From positions 1 through 23,683 of IMG/VR virus record IMGVR_UViG_3300030118_000470: a stretch of 23,683 nt of DNA. The stretch is one strand, 5' to 3'. Below the pieces are notes generated by a model that had not been told where the DNA came from, did not search any database, and was given only the letters and a program-made list of their open reading frames with translations. Position 1 is the stretch's first letter, and each line of letters opens with the position of its first letter. This stretch comes from a virus. Shown in pieces: positions 7,633-14,314 of the stretch. Both the position numbers and the translations under genes were made by a program.

Positions 7633-7672
7633 AGGGTTTTGTTTTTTTCAAGTCTAAACCCTAAAAAGACTT
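7633..7672 (-). ncRNA. Candidate H-type RNA pseudoknot upstream of hsp20
   Basis: On the minus strand, stem 1 is AAGTCT/AGACTT (7672-7667 with 7655-7650) and stem 2 is AGGGTTT/AAACCCT (7662-7656 with 7639-7633). The arms interleave in the order S1-S2-S1-S2, with loop 1 of four Us, no base between the stems, and an A-rich loop 3 (GAAAAAAACA). This is the geometry of classical H-type pseudoknots with loop-stem triples. It lies about 60 bases after the HTH stop and before the long hairpin. It could be a 3'-end stabiliser, a riboswitch-like element or an sRNA domain. It is a fold seen by eye without energy calculation. Confidence 0.4.
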
Positions 7673-7734
7673 ATAATGTTGCACTTTACGAGAGGCAACT
7701 AACAACAGGTCTTACGAATTGCCTGTGTTACTAT

Positions 7735-7998
7735 TTATGCTCCAACGGCATTGTTCATGTTTTCTAGGGCAGCAAAACCTGCGGCGATTAGTGCCTTAGA
7801 TGGGTTGCCAATTCTGTAACTGGTACCCTTTGTTGTTTTGTTGATGTACACACAATGTCCATCTTCTCTTAACTTATTCACCACACTTCTTGGTGATTTT
7901 AAGTTGAATTTCTTTTGTGCATCTGTCCAAGAAACACTATTGCCTCTTAGCATTGCATTTAGAAATTTAGTTGAGTTTGCTATTCTTTTTCTAGCCAT
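7735..7998 (-). CDS. Small helix-turn-helix / winged-helix protein
   Basis: Eighty-seven residues. The N-terminal two thirds look like a small winged-helix domain: a helix (STKFLNAMLRG), then VSWTDAQKKFNLKSPRSVVNKLRE as helix-turn-helix, and a hairpin wing (HCVYINKTTKGTSYRIG). The Ala-rich C-terminus (SKALIAAGFAALENMNNAVGA) could be a dimer helix. Similar small HTH proteins occur in T4-like cyanophages, often without known targets. The ribosome site AAGGAG lies inside the palindrome CCTTATATAAGG, six bases before the ATG, which might serve as an operator or an occluding hairpin. It follows rpsU after 25 bases and probably shares its transcript from the cobS promoter. Confidence 0.8.
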   Translation of the reverse strand: MARKRIANSTKFLNAMLRGNSVSWTDAQKKFNLKSPRSVVNKLREDGHCVYINKTTKGTSYRIGNPSKALIAAGFAALENMNNAVGA

Positions 7999-8006
7999 AA
8001 TATACT

Positions 8007-8018
8007 CCTTATATAAGG
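8007..8018 (-). promoter_or_regulatory. Palindrome covering the ribosome site of the HTH gene
   Basis: Perfect 12-base palindrome CCTTATATAAGG whose right half on the minus strand supplies the AAGG of the Shine-Dalgarno sequence AAGGAG. As RNA it gives only a four-base stem; as DNA it is a possible operator for the HTH protein encoded directly after it. Confidence 0.4.
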
Positions 8019-8023
8019 TTGTA

Positions 8024-8227
8024 TTAAAGAAACCGCTCTTGCTGTCTCTTTAATTTGTTAATACGCTTTAGACCCTCTTTGGCCTTGCGTTGTCTTTTTA
8101 AAGTAGGTTTCTCATAGTACTGGCGCATCTTCACCTCTTTTAAGATACCTTCTTTCATAACTTTTTTCTTTAGTTGCCTAATTGCTTTTTCAATATTGTT
8201 ATTTCTAACTTTAACCTCTAATGTCAT
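8024..8227 (-). CDS. rpsU: Ribosomal protein bS21
   Basis: A 67-residue, strongly basic protein that matches bS21 along its whole length: VKVRNNNIEKAIRQLKKKV, EGILKEVKMRQYYEKPTLKR, then a Lys/Arg-rich helix. The Y-E-K-P motif and the N-N-I-E-K-A-I-R-x-L-K-K-K stretch follow the alphaproteobacterial version more than the E. coli one. bS21 sits near the anti-Shine-Dalgarno end of 16S rRNA on the small subunit, and phage-borne copies are known in pelagiphages and other marine viruses, where they are thought to replace host bS21 and favour phage mRNA initiation. AGGTGG lies seven bases before the ATG, and a strong hairpin lies between cobS and this gene. It is complete, with no sign of decay. Confidence 0.95.
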   Translation of the reverse strand: MTLEVKVRNNNIEKAIRQLKKKVMKEGILKEVKMRQYYEKPTLKRQRKAKEGLKRINKLKRQQERFL

Positions 8228-8249
8228 TATATCACCACCTTTGAGTTAT

Positions 8250-8273
8250 GAGTGGCAAGTTTCCCTGCCACTC
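8250..8273 (-). promoter_or_regulatory. Hairpin in the leader between cobS and rpsU
   Basis: Perfect eight-base stem GAGTGGCA/TGCCACTC with an eight-base loop, 23 bases before the rpsU start. There is no T tract behind it on the minus strand, so termination is unlikely to be its main role. RNA processing, mRNA end protection or autoregulation by bS21 are possible; none can be shown here. Confidence 0.55.
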
Positions 8274-8302
8274 TATTGAGGTCTACATTATGAAAAATGG
8301 AT

Positions 8303-9472
8303 TTATTGGTCATCAACCAACTCCTCACCATCATTGGAAGATCCTTGATTTAATTCTTCAATCGACACACCAGCGTCAACTTTAGTGTACAAATCAAGGA
8401 AACTCTTTTTAGTATCATCATCAAAACGATTGATACAAACTTCAACAGCCTTTAACTTGTTGTTAAAGATTGCAAAGGCATTGATAATATGAACCAATCT
8501 TCTAGTGGCGATAATTTCATCTACCCCACCATCAAAGAATGTTTTACGAATAACCTCTGCCCACTTAACAAGATTGGCAGTAAAGTCAGTATCTTTTTTA
8601 CCGTAATGATCCATTACATTATCTAAAATCTTTGTTTCAGTTTTTGCATTTGGATATTCTTGTTCGAATGTAACAGGAAATCTTTCTAGGAAAGCCTCGT
8701 TCATTATGTTAGTACCAATAAATCTACCGTCATCAGAACCTTTACCTTTAGTATTGGCAGTGGCAACGACATTGAACCCATCTTTAGGTTCTACAAAGGT
8801 ACCAGTCTTCTTTAGAAAGACACCGTTACCTTCTAGTATTGGTTGTAAACACATAATCTTATTAGACGCCAAATCTATTTCGTCTAGTAATAGAACAGCA
8901 CCACGCTTCATAGCGTCAACTACTGGACCATCATGCCAAACAGTTTGACCGTCTTGCAATCTAAACCCACCAAGTAAATCGTCCTCGTCAGTTTCGATTG
9001 TTATATTAACTCTAATTAATTCTCTTTTAAGTTCAGCACAACTTTGGATTACACCTAAAGTTTTACCGTTACCAGAAAGACCAGTAATGAAAGTTGGATA
9101 GAAAATTTTAGATTTAATGATATTCTTAATATCTCTAAAATTACCAAAAGGAACAAATGTTTCTTCTTTGTTAGGTACAAGATTTTCTTGTATTGCAACC
9201 GCGGTAGATATTCTACCTTTAGTTACAGGTTGAGAAACAGGTTCAACTTTTTGTTTAACATTTTTAGATGGGTTTATAATATTTGGTAAAGTATAAACAC
9301 CACGACCTTTTCTAGCCACTTGGTCTTTGTATCTCCAATGTGATACCCAAGAACCGTCAACTTTGAAATTTCTTTCAAGGTCTTTGATTTGTTGGGTTGT
9401 GATATCTAAAGAACCAAACTCTTTATGAGCAAGTTCGATAAATTCAATTTTAGTTTCATTCAATTTAGTCAT
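8303..9472 (-). CDS. cobS: CobS/MoxR-like AAA+ ATPase
   Basis: 389-residue AAA+ ATPase of the CobS/MoxR group. Motifs: Walker A GLSGNGKT (131-138), Walker B LLLDEIDLAS (194-203), sensor 1 VVATANT (235-241), arginine finger region FLERFPVTFE (261-270) and ATRRLVHI for sensor 2. The N-terminal 60 residues (SWVSHWRYKDQVARKGRGVY) look like a small helical DNA- or protein-binding module. Marine T4-like phages carry this gene as cobS, after the cobaltochelatase subunit, but the window has no other cobalamin gene except possibly its VWA partner next door. MoxR-type ATPases work with VWA proteins as chaperones, so this pair may remodel a protein complex. It has its own promoter with an unusual conserved upstream box, and a leader with GAGG before the ATG. 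Confidence 0.92.
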   Translation of the reverse strand: MTKLNETKIEFIELAHKEFGSLDITTQQIKDLERNFKVDGSWVSHWRYKDQVARKGRGVYTLPNIINPSKNVKQKVEPVSQPVTKGRISTAVAIQENLVPNKEETFVPFGNFRDIKNIIKSKIFYPTFITGLSGNGKTLGVIQSCAELKRELIRVNITIETDEDDLLGGFRLQDGQTVWHDGPVVDAMKRGAVLLLDEIDLASNKIMCLQPILEGNGVFLKKTGTFVEPKDGFNVVATANTKGKGSDDGRFIGTNIMNEAFLERFPVTFEQEYPNAKTETKILDNVMDHYGKKDTDFTANLVKWAEVIRKTFFDGGVDEIIATRRLVHIINAFAIFNNKLKAVEVCINRFDDDTKKSFLDLYTKVDAGVSIEELNQGSSNDGEELVDDQ

Positions 9473-9503
9473 AATAAAGTCCTCACTTTTTAATTATTGT
9501 TAT

Positions 9504-9532
9504 ATCCTATCATACTTTTGGTGATTTGTCAA
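9504..9532 (-). promoter_or_regulatory. Promoter of cobS-rpsU-HTH
   Basis: TTGACA (9532-9527), a 17-base spacer and TAGGAT (9509-9504), with TG one base upstream of the -10. Predicted initiation leaves a leader of about 25 bases with GAGG eight bases before the ATG. The -10 differs from the TATAAT class and matches the TAGCAT of the VWA-peptidase promoter, which shares the same upstream box. Confidence 0.7.
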
Positions 9533-9543
9533 CCATTTTCTTA

Positions 9544-9573
9544 AAATTAAAAGCATTATATTTCAATGACTTA
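9544..9573 (-). promoter_or_regulatory. Upstream box, copy A (before cobS promoter)
   Basis: Thirty bases that match 11826-11855 at 27 positions. The box begins 11 bases upstream of the -35 of the cobS promoter and includes the stop codon of the VWA-peptidase gene. The core on the minus strand is ATTGAAATATAA. It could be an UP-like element or an activator site. Confidence 0.7.
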
Positions 9574-11778
9574 CGCAACCTTGTCAATAAATTTGTTGAG
9601 TAAAACCCTAGAAACACGCTTTGTTTTAAAGTTTTTAAGAAATTGTTGCTTCATTTTAGCGGCACTCATATCAGTTGTAATATCTGCCTCTTCATCTTTT
9701 ACCTGTAATTTAGACTTAGGTAAGATATAGAGTTCATCATAACCAATATTCTTCTTTGTTATAACACCATGTTCTTTCAATTCTTTTCTAGCCTTCATAG
9801 TTTCCTCATAAGAGTTTTGATATGGGTCTTTAGAAAAGTTTGATAGTTCGTTGTATGATAGATTTCTACCACTAGTAACAAAGAAACCAATTAGTTGACT
9901 ACCAGTCTTATGTTTGAAATAATCGAACATAGGTTTGTGGCAACGCATAAATTGGTAACCTCTAATATTATTATTGTAACCAAACTGGTATTGATTGTCT
10001 TGTATTACAATATTACCATTTGGGTGATCTGCCATAAAGTTATTCATGTCTTCATCTTTTTCATATTCATTATTTGCAACCTTAGTAACATTACCACTAG
10101 AATGCCCAACACCGTCAGTTAGAAATATAGTAGTCATTTTTTGTACTCTATATTTTTTCTGAAAGTTGTTTACAATATCAATAGTTTGTAAGATTGCACT
10201 ATCTAATGGAGTACCACCAAGTCTCATAGGATTTGGCATACTGAAATAACTGTCTTCTTCAATATAGTCATCAGTAGGTGTATTGTTCATACCGTATCTA
10301 TTTCTTCTACCATGAAAGTATTTTGTAGTTTGATATAGATAAGTCATTGATTGATTGTAGATAGGAGTTTTTTGTGTTGTATCTACTAATTCCATCATAG
10401 TAACATTTTCCATAATAAGTTGATCTTCTTTATCATAGATGTATGGAGTATGTTTATATCTACCATTACCTAACCAACCAAGATAATCGTCTTCTTTGTT
10501 TTCATCAAAATGTCTTTTACCAATATCAGTAAATGCATAAACTTTACAAGGTATTTGTACTGCCTTACAAAACATAACTAGGTTCATTGTTTGTACTAGG
10601 GTATCATGCATAGCAGTATCCATACTCCCTGACCAATCAACAACTAATATCATACCATGATTTTTTGCACCAGGTGTAATTTCTATTCTTTTGAATATAT
10701 CCTCGTTGTATTTGTAAGTATGTAATTTATTCATGTTTAGCATACCAGTTCTACTTGTTTTAGTTCTACGGTATGCGTCAGCAGATTTTTTCATTTCAAA
10801 CTCTTTAACCATATAGTTAACAGTTCTTAATTGTTGTTGTTTGAATTTTTTGAAGTTTTGATAATATGCGGTATAGTAATTACTATTTCTTTTATTAAAC
10901 AATTCTAATATTCTTTTATTAGGTACAACCGCATTTGTTCTTTTAGGTAAAGTTACATAGATGTTATCTCTATATTCTTTATCTTGTGGCGTCAAAGATT
11001 TTTTCTGTTCTTCTAACGCTTTGTCTGTGATTGCTTCGTTTGTATTTTCTGGGTTGTATCCTGCGTCTTCGTTAGAGGTTTCGCTTTCTCTATTGGGATC
11101 AGTTTCATTCTCGGCAGTAGTTTCCTCAGTTTGCTCTTGTGGCTCATAATCATCACCTAATCTTTCAGATAGTTCAGAACCTGTAACTAATACCTGTTCT
11201 TCTTGGTATTGTTCTTCATCATATTGTTCTTCTTTCGAATAATCAAAAATATCTTGTACTAACTTTTCAACATCAGCCCAAGTATCTAGGTCTTGCGATC
11301 TCTTAATAAAACCTTGTTCGATATCGTTAAAGTCAATATCATTGTAAGTATAACCAGACTTTGTATAAACATTAAGTCTATCAATAAATCTCATTGAGTT
11401 AATATCTTTTTCAGATAGTCTAAAGAAATCTCTTTCAAGTAATTCATTGTAACCATTAAAGTAAGATTTTTTTAGACCAGGATATTTAGATTTCATTTTC
11501 TTATCAATACGAATGTCCTCAACTACATTGTAATAAGAATGTGGTATTTTTTTCTCTTTGATTTTTTGTACATCTTCAACAGGCGTATATAAAGCATGAC
11601 CAACTTCGTGCCCTACTAACATATCGTATAAGTCATTAGACATATCGTCCCAAACTGGTAGACATAATAATCTAGTTTTTGGTACAAAGTATGCCGTCTC
11701 AACTTTTCTGTGTTGAACCGTAATATTTTCTGTGGCAAGTAGTTTTGCCAGATTTGATTTTTGCGTTTGTGTTATCAT
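9571..11778 (-). CDS. VWA-domain protein with N-terminal zinc-peptidase motif (CobT-like partner of CobS)
   Basis: I start at the ATG at 11778 (735 residues) because the frame further upstream runs through the promoter. The N-terminal region has a zincin motif HEVGHALYTP (57-66) followed by YYNVVEDIRID with a glutamate (E87) suited as third zinc ligand. A long acidic, low-complexity linker spans about 183-260. A VWA domain follows with an intact MIDAS start DWSGSMD (381-387), a GGTPLDSA threonine loop and TIFLTDGVG. VWA proteins pair with MoxR/CobS-type ATPases; CobT is the classical partner of CobS, but CobT does not carry an HExxH peptidase, so this is better seen as an ATPase-driven metallopeptidase or chaperone. 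The gene directly precedes cobS and shares its unusual promoter box. The substrate is unknown. Confidence 0.85.
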   Translation of the reverse strand: MITQTQKSNLAKLLATENITVQHRKVETAYFVPKTRLLCLPVWDDMSNDLYDMLVGHEVGHALYTPVEDVQKIKEKKIPHSYYNVVEDIRIDKKMKSKYPGLKKSYFNGYNELLERDFFRLSEKDINSMRFIDRLNVYTKSGYTYNDIDFNDIEQGFIKRSQDLDTWADVEKLVQDIFDYSKEEQYDEEQYQEEQVLVTGSELSERLGDDYEPQEQTEETTAENETDPNRESETSNEDAGYNPENTNEAITDKALEEQKKSLTPQDKEYRDNIYVTLPKRTNAVVPNKRILELFNKRNSNYYTAYYQNFKKFKQQQLRTVNYMVKEFEMKKSADAYRRTKTSRTGMLNMNKLHTYKYNEDIFKRIEITPGAKNHGMILVVDWSGSMDTAMHDTLVQTMNLVMFCKAVQIPCKVYAFTDIGKRHFDENKEDDYLGWLGNGRYKHTPYIYDKEDQLIMENVTMMELVDTTQKTPIYNQSMTYLYQTTKYFHGRRNRYGMNNTPTDDYIEEDSYFSMPNPMRLGGTPLDSAILQTIDIVNNFQKKYRVQKMTTIFLTDGVGHSSGNVTKVANNEYEKDEDMNNFMADHPNGNIVIQDNQYQFGYNNNIRGYQFMRCHKPMFDYFKHKTGSQLIGFFVTSGRNLSYNELSNFSKDPYQNSYEETMKARKELKEHGVITKKNIGYDELYILPKSKLQVKDEEADITTDMSAAKMKQQFLKNFKTKRVSRVLLNKFIDKVA

Positions 11779-11785
11779 GTGGCTT

Positions 11786-11814
11786 ATGCTATACCAATTT
11801 GCCATAAAAGTCAA
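11786..11814 (-). promoter_or_regulatory. Promoter of the VWA-peptidase gene
   Basis: TTGACT (11814-11809), a 17-base spacer and TAGCAT (11791-11786), seven bases before the ATG at 11778, so a leaderless transcript is predicted. The -10 is non-consensus like that of the cobS promoter, and the same 30-base box lies 11 bases upstream of the -35. Confidence 0.65.
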
Positions 11815-11825
11815 TATAATAATTT

Positions 11826-11855
11826 AAATTAAAATCGTTATATTTCAATAACTTA
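11826..11855 (-). promoter_or_regulatory. Upstream box, copy B (before VWA-peptidase promoter)
   Basis: Partner of the box at 9544-9573: 27 of 30 bases agree and the offset of 2282 bases is identical for box and -35. Unlike copy A it lies in non-coding DNA, so coding constraint does not explain its conservation. Confidence 0.7.
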
Positions 11856-11861
11856 ACTAGG

Positions 11862-11877
11862 GTGCGACAAAACGCAC
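11862..11877 (-). terminator. Weak hairpin after the 512-residue glycosyltransferase gene
   Basis: Stem GTGCG/CGCAC with a six-base loop begins four bases after the stop codon. There is no good T tract behind it, so it may be a factor-dependent terminator or mRNA end hairpin rather than a strong intrinsic one. Confidence 0.45.
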
Positions 11878-11880
11878 AGC

Positions 11881-13419
11881 CTAATGTACTGCTTTCCAGT
11901 CAAAATCCGTAACCAATTTCATGCCATATTCGTTATTTTCGTCTGGCAATACCACATCTGGTTTAAGTTTCAACTTGTTTATCTTAAATGGCGTGTAATC
12001 TACAAAGTGGTGCCATCTACCATATTTCCATACCAGACTTGCAACATCTGGGTGCATATCAACTAACATTTGGGATTTGTTGATTGTGCCATCTACATTG
12101 TAACCTGTCTCTTTAAATTCTTTGTTATCTGTATTTTCTGCATGGTAAAATTCTGCCGTGTTACCACCTTTAACAGTTTGTGTTGCAGCCTTACCTTGTA
12201 GAAAGGCATTGAATTGAACGCAACAATCACCATCTTTCATTACTCGTAAACAGATATCAGTATCTTCATTGTATCTACCACGCCATCTATGTTTGGTATC
12301 ATTACGAATTAATAAACAACTGTATATTCTAGTGTTCGATACAAATGGTGGGTAACTACTATCTGGTGCAATAAAGAAACGATATTGTGGACCTGCAATA
12401 TAAATGTTTTCATATCTATCAACAAAATCTTCCATCACTTGAAAACCAACACCACTTTCAAATCGTATTCTTTGATTATTATGTAAACGATAAAAGTCTG
12501 ATATGTTATCATCAAATACCCAATGACTTGTTGCACCAATAGATATAGAATGATCCCATGCCCAGTTTCTTGCACGACCAGGTCCATCACCATGATTAGA
12601 AAATGGTGCCTCTAGTAGAGTTACATATTCTCTTATCTTAAAATTATCTAATGCCTTATCGTAGTCTTGCATGTCTTGTGGTTCTACTACAATGTAATGT
12701 GGTATCTGCATACGGGCAAGTGATCTACTTGTAATCATTGTATCACTACGACCTTTACTTACAATGTAACAAGGGTGTCTAGGGTTAGTTCTCTTTTCTT
12801 GTACCCATCGTAATAATAAATTTTTCGTAATCTCTAGTTTAGGGTGCCAAATAGATTTACTTTTTTCTGTAACTTCTTGTTCTATCTTTTCACCAAACTC
12901 TTTGTAATCTTCTTTTGTTCTAAAGTGTAATAGAAACTTACGATATGGTGCGTTGTCTTCTTGTTTATATTCTGGCATACCTTTCCAATGTTTAGGCCAT
13001 GCGTTGTCTTGTATTTCACTATCTCTTGTTTTGTCTGCTTTTACTTTACCAAAAAATTTTTTGACTTTCTTTGGTTCTAGTTTTCTTCTATCAATCACAA
13101 CTGGTTCATCATCATCTGCCAGAAAACTTGTACCTGCACTTGTAGATTTAAGTGGGTAGTATGTTTCTGATACATCACCAGGTATCATTTGATTAATCTT
13201 TTTACAAAAGTCTTCTAGGTCATCTAGGTTTCTAAATGCCATGTAGATTGTTTTGTATGTATCGTCTTTTTGTTTTATTTCTTTTTGGGTAGTATCAATA
13301 ACAGTACCCACAATAAGATCATCACCTTCAACATGTCTATCCAATGTGGCGATGTATTCGTCATCTTTGACTTGGGTCTTTTCCATAAAGTTATCATATC
13401 TTGCACTTTCTTTTACCAT
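11881..13419 (-). CDS. TET-associated-type glycosyltransferase (TAGT-like) with N-terminal repeats
   Basis: 512 residues. The C-terminal two thirds (from about 210) look like the TAGT/GREB1-type GT-A glycosyltransferases: HPCYIVSKGR (215-224), HYIVVEPQD (241-249), GPGRARNWAWDH (279-290), the nucleotide-sugar/metal motif FDDN (302-305) and NEDTDICLR (384-392). In phages, this family is associated with glycosylation of oxidised or hydroxymethylated DNA bases. The N-terminal part has two related repeats, at 57-89 and 161-193, each reading as hydrophobic strand, F-x-x-x-x-D-x-x-x-F-x-x-x-I and an aromatic-P end (ETYYP, SIWHP); similar repeats occur in phage ParB-like proteins and may bind nucleic acid. 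The start overlaps the preceding glycosyltransferase as TAATG, so the two are translationally coupled. The acceptor and sugar are unknown. Confidence 0.8.
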   Translation of the reverse strand: MVKESARYDNFMEKTQVKDDEYIATLDRHVEGDDLIVGTVIDTTQKEIKQKDDTYKTIYMAFRNLDDLEDFCKKINQMIPGDVSETYYPLKSTSAGTSFLADDDEPVVIDRRKLEPKKVKKFFGKVKADKTRDSEIQDNAWPKHWKGMPEYKQEDNAPYRKFLLHFRTKEDYKEFGEKIEQEVTEKSKSIWHPKLEITKNLLLRWVQEKRTNPRHPCYIVSKGRSDTMITSRSLARMQIPHYIVVEPQDMQDYDKALDNFKIREYVTLLEAPFSNHGDGPGRARNWAWDHSISIGATSHWVFDDNISDFYRLHNNQRIRFESGVGFQVMEDFVDRYENIYIAGPQYRFFIAPDSSYPPFVSNTRIYSCLLIRNDTKHRWRGRYNEDTDICLRVMKDGDCCVQFNAFLQGKAATQTVKGGNTAEFYHAENTDNKEFKETGYNVDGTINKSQMLVDMHPDVASLVWKYGRWHHFVDYTPFKINKLKLKPDVVLPDENNEYGMKLVTDFDWKAVH

Positions 13420-14276
13420 TAAATAAACTCCTCTAAACTATTTGTATTACCTTTCTTATATGCCTTTGACCAAGACACTTTGACTTTACCATAATCTCTG
13501 AAACCACCTTGCACTCTGGTACCGTCTGTATTATATAGGATTTTAAAAAACTCTGGAAATCTTTCTTGTATCTTTTTATGGTCGTTATGTGTTTGTTCAA
13601 ATGTTTGATTATCCCATACTGTACTTGCCATATTCTTTTTTGTAACACTTGTATTTGAAAAACAAAATTCACTTGATACTCTGTTACCATAACCATTTGT
13701 AAGTAATGTTAAAAAGAAGTGTGTATCTTCCATCACTCGTATAGATGTTAAATCCCATTTGTGTAAGTCTTTATAGAAATCTTTACCATTAAACCAAACA
13801 CCAGAACCAAGACTTGAATGATTGACATATGGTTTACCACCAGGTGGATTTTCTACATGACTACAACCACAGAATGATACTTCATCTTCATCTAACCATT
13901 TTTCATATAGTTCAAACATTTCTAATATATCATCTGGCGTACATAATCGTCTGGACTTTTCCATGTTATCTTTGCCACCAAAGTATTTACTGTTTCGTCT
14001 ATGAAAGTTTAAGTCATCATCTAATACCACATACTTACTATTACCTGCTTCATCATATATAAATTTTCTTGTTTTTGGTAAACAATAATATTCTGAATAA
14101 TGATATTCTTTTGTATTTGGTAATACTATAACAGAACCTAGAAAGTTTGGTAGATTGTAGTTACCTAGTTCATGTGCCTGTACAACCAATGTAACTTTTC
14201 TTTGTAATTCTTCTGGTAAATGATTGTAAGTAATCTGGTTGTTGTATCTATGAACAGTTGGTATATAAATTTTCAT
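13419..14276 (-). CDS. Glycosyltransferase-like protein with DDD motif
   Basis: 285 residues, GT-A type by eye: N-terminal strand MKIYIPTVHR, then VTLVVQAHE, a conserved KTRKFIYDEA helix leading to VVLDDDLNFHRR with the DDD motif (86-88), SLGSGVWFNG, and VMEDTHFFLTLLTNG (181-195) in which E183-D184 is placed like the catalytic acidic pair. The layout (P-x-x-x-R start, DDx motif, EDTxxxL) parallels the coupled 512-residue TAGT-like protein, so the two may act on the same substrate. The C-terminus SLEEFI resembles the gp43 and gp55 tails and may bind gp45; T4 alpha-glucosyltransferase is reported to interact with gp45, a precedent. It is the first gene of its operon with a strong promoter seven bases before the ATG. 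Glycosylation of DNA is likely but unproven. Confidence 0.72.
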   Translation of the reverse strand: MKIYIPTVHRYNNQITYNHLPEELQRKVTLVVQAHELGNYNLPNFLGSVIVLPNTKEYHYSEYYCLPKTRKFIYDEAGNSKYVVLDDDLNFHRRNSKYFGGKDNMEKSRRLCTPDDILEMFELYEKWLDEDEVSFCGCSHVENPPGGKPYVNHSSLGSGVWFNGKDFYKDLHKWDLTSIRVMEDTHFFLTLLTNGYGNRVSSEFCFSNTSVTKKNMASTVWDNQTFEQTHNDHKKIQERFPEFFKILYNTDGTRVQGGFRDYGKVKVSWSKAYKKGNTNSLEEFI

Positions 14277-14283
14277 ATTCTAT

Positions 14284-14312
14284 ATTATATCACAAAAAGA
14301 TAAAAAAGTCAA
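14284..14312 (-). promoter_or_regulatory. Sigma70-like promoter of the glycosyltransferase pair
   Basis: TTGACT (14312-14307), a 17-base spacer and TATAAT (14289-14284) with extended TGATATAAT; the ATG follows after seven bases, predicting a leaderless mRNA. It starts two bases after the gp46 stop. Confidence 0.86.
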
Positions 14313-14314
14313 GC

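Noticed and set aside
7732-7739. Second late promoter (CATAAATA) at the end of the HTH gene
   Set aside because: It deviates at the first base, overlaps the stop codon, and the perfect octamer at 7566 already accounts for hsp20.
8303-9472. Genuine cobalamin biosynthesis function from the cobS name
   Set aside because: Only the AAA+ fold is shown by the sequence; no other cobalamin gene is visible and the partner is a peptidase-VWA protein.
11779-11814. N-terminal extension of the VWA-peptidase to 747 residues
   Set aside because: The extra 12 codons coincide with the -10, spacer and -35 of a promoter and lack a ribosome site.
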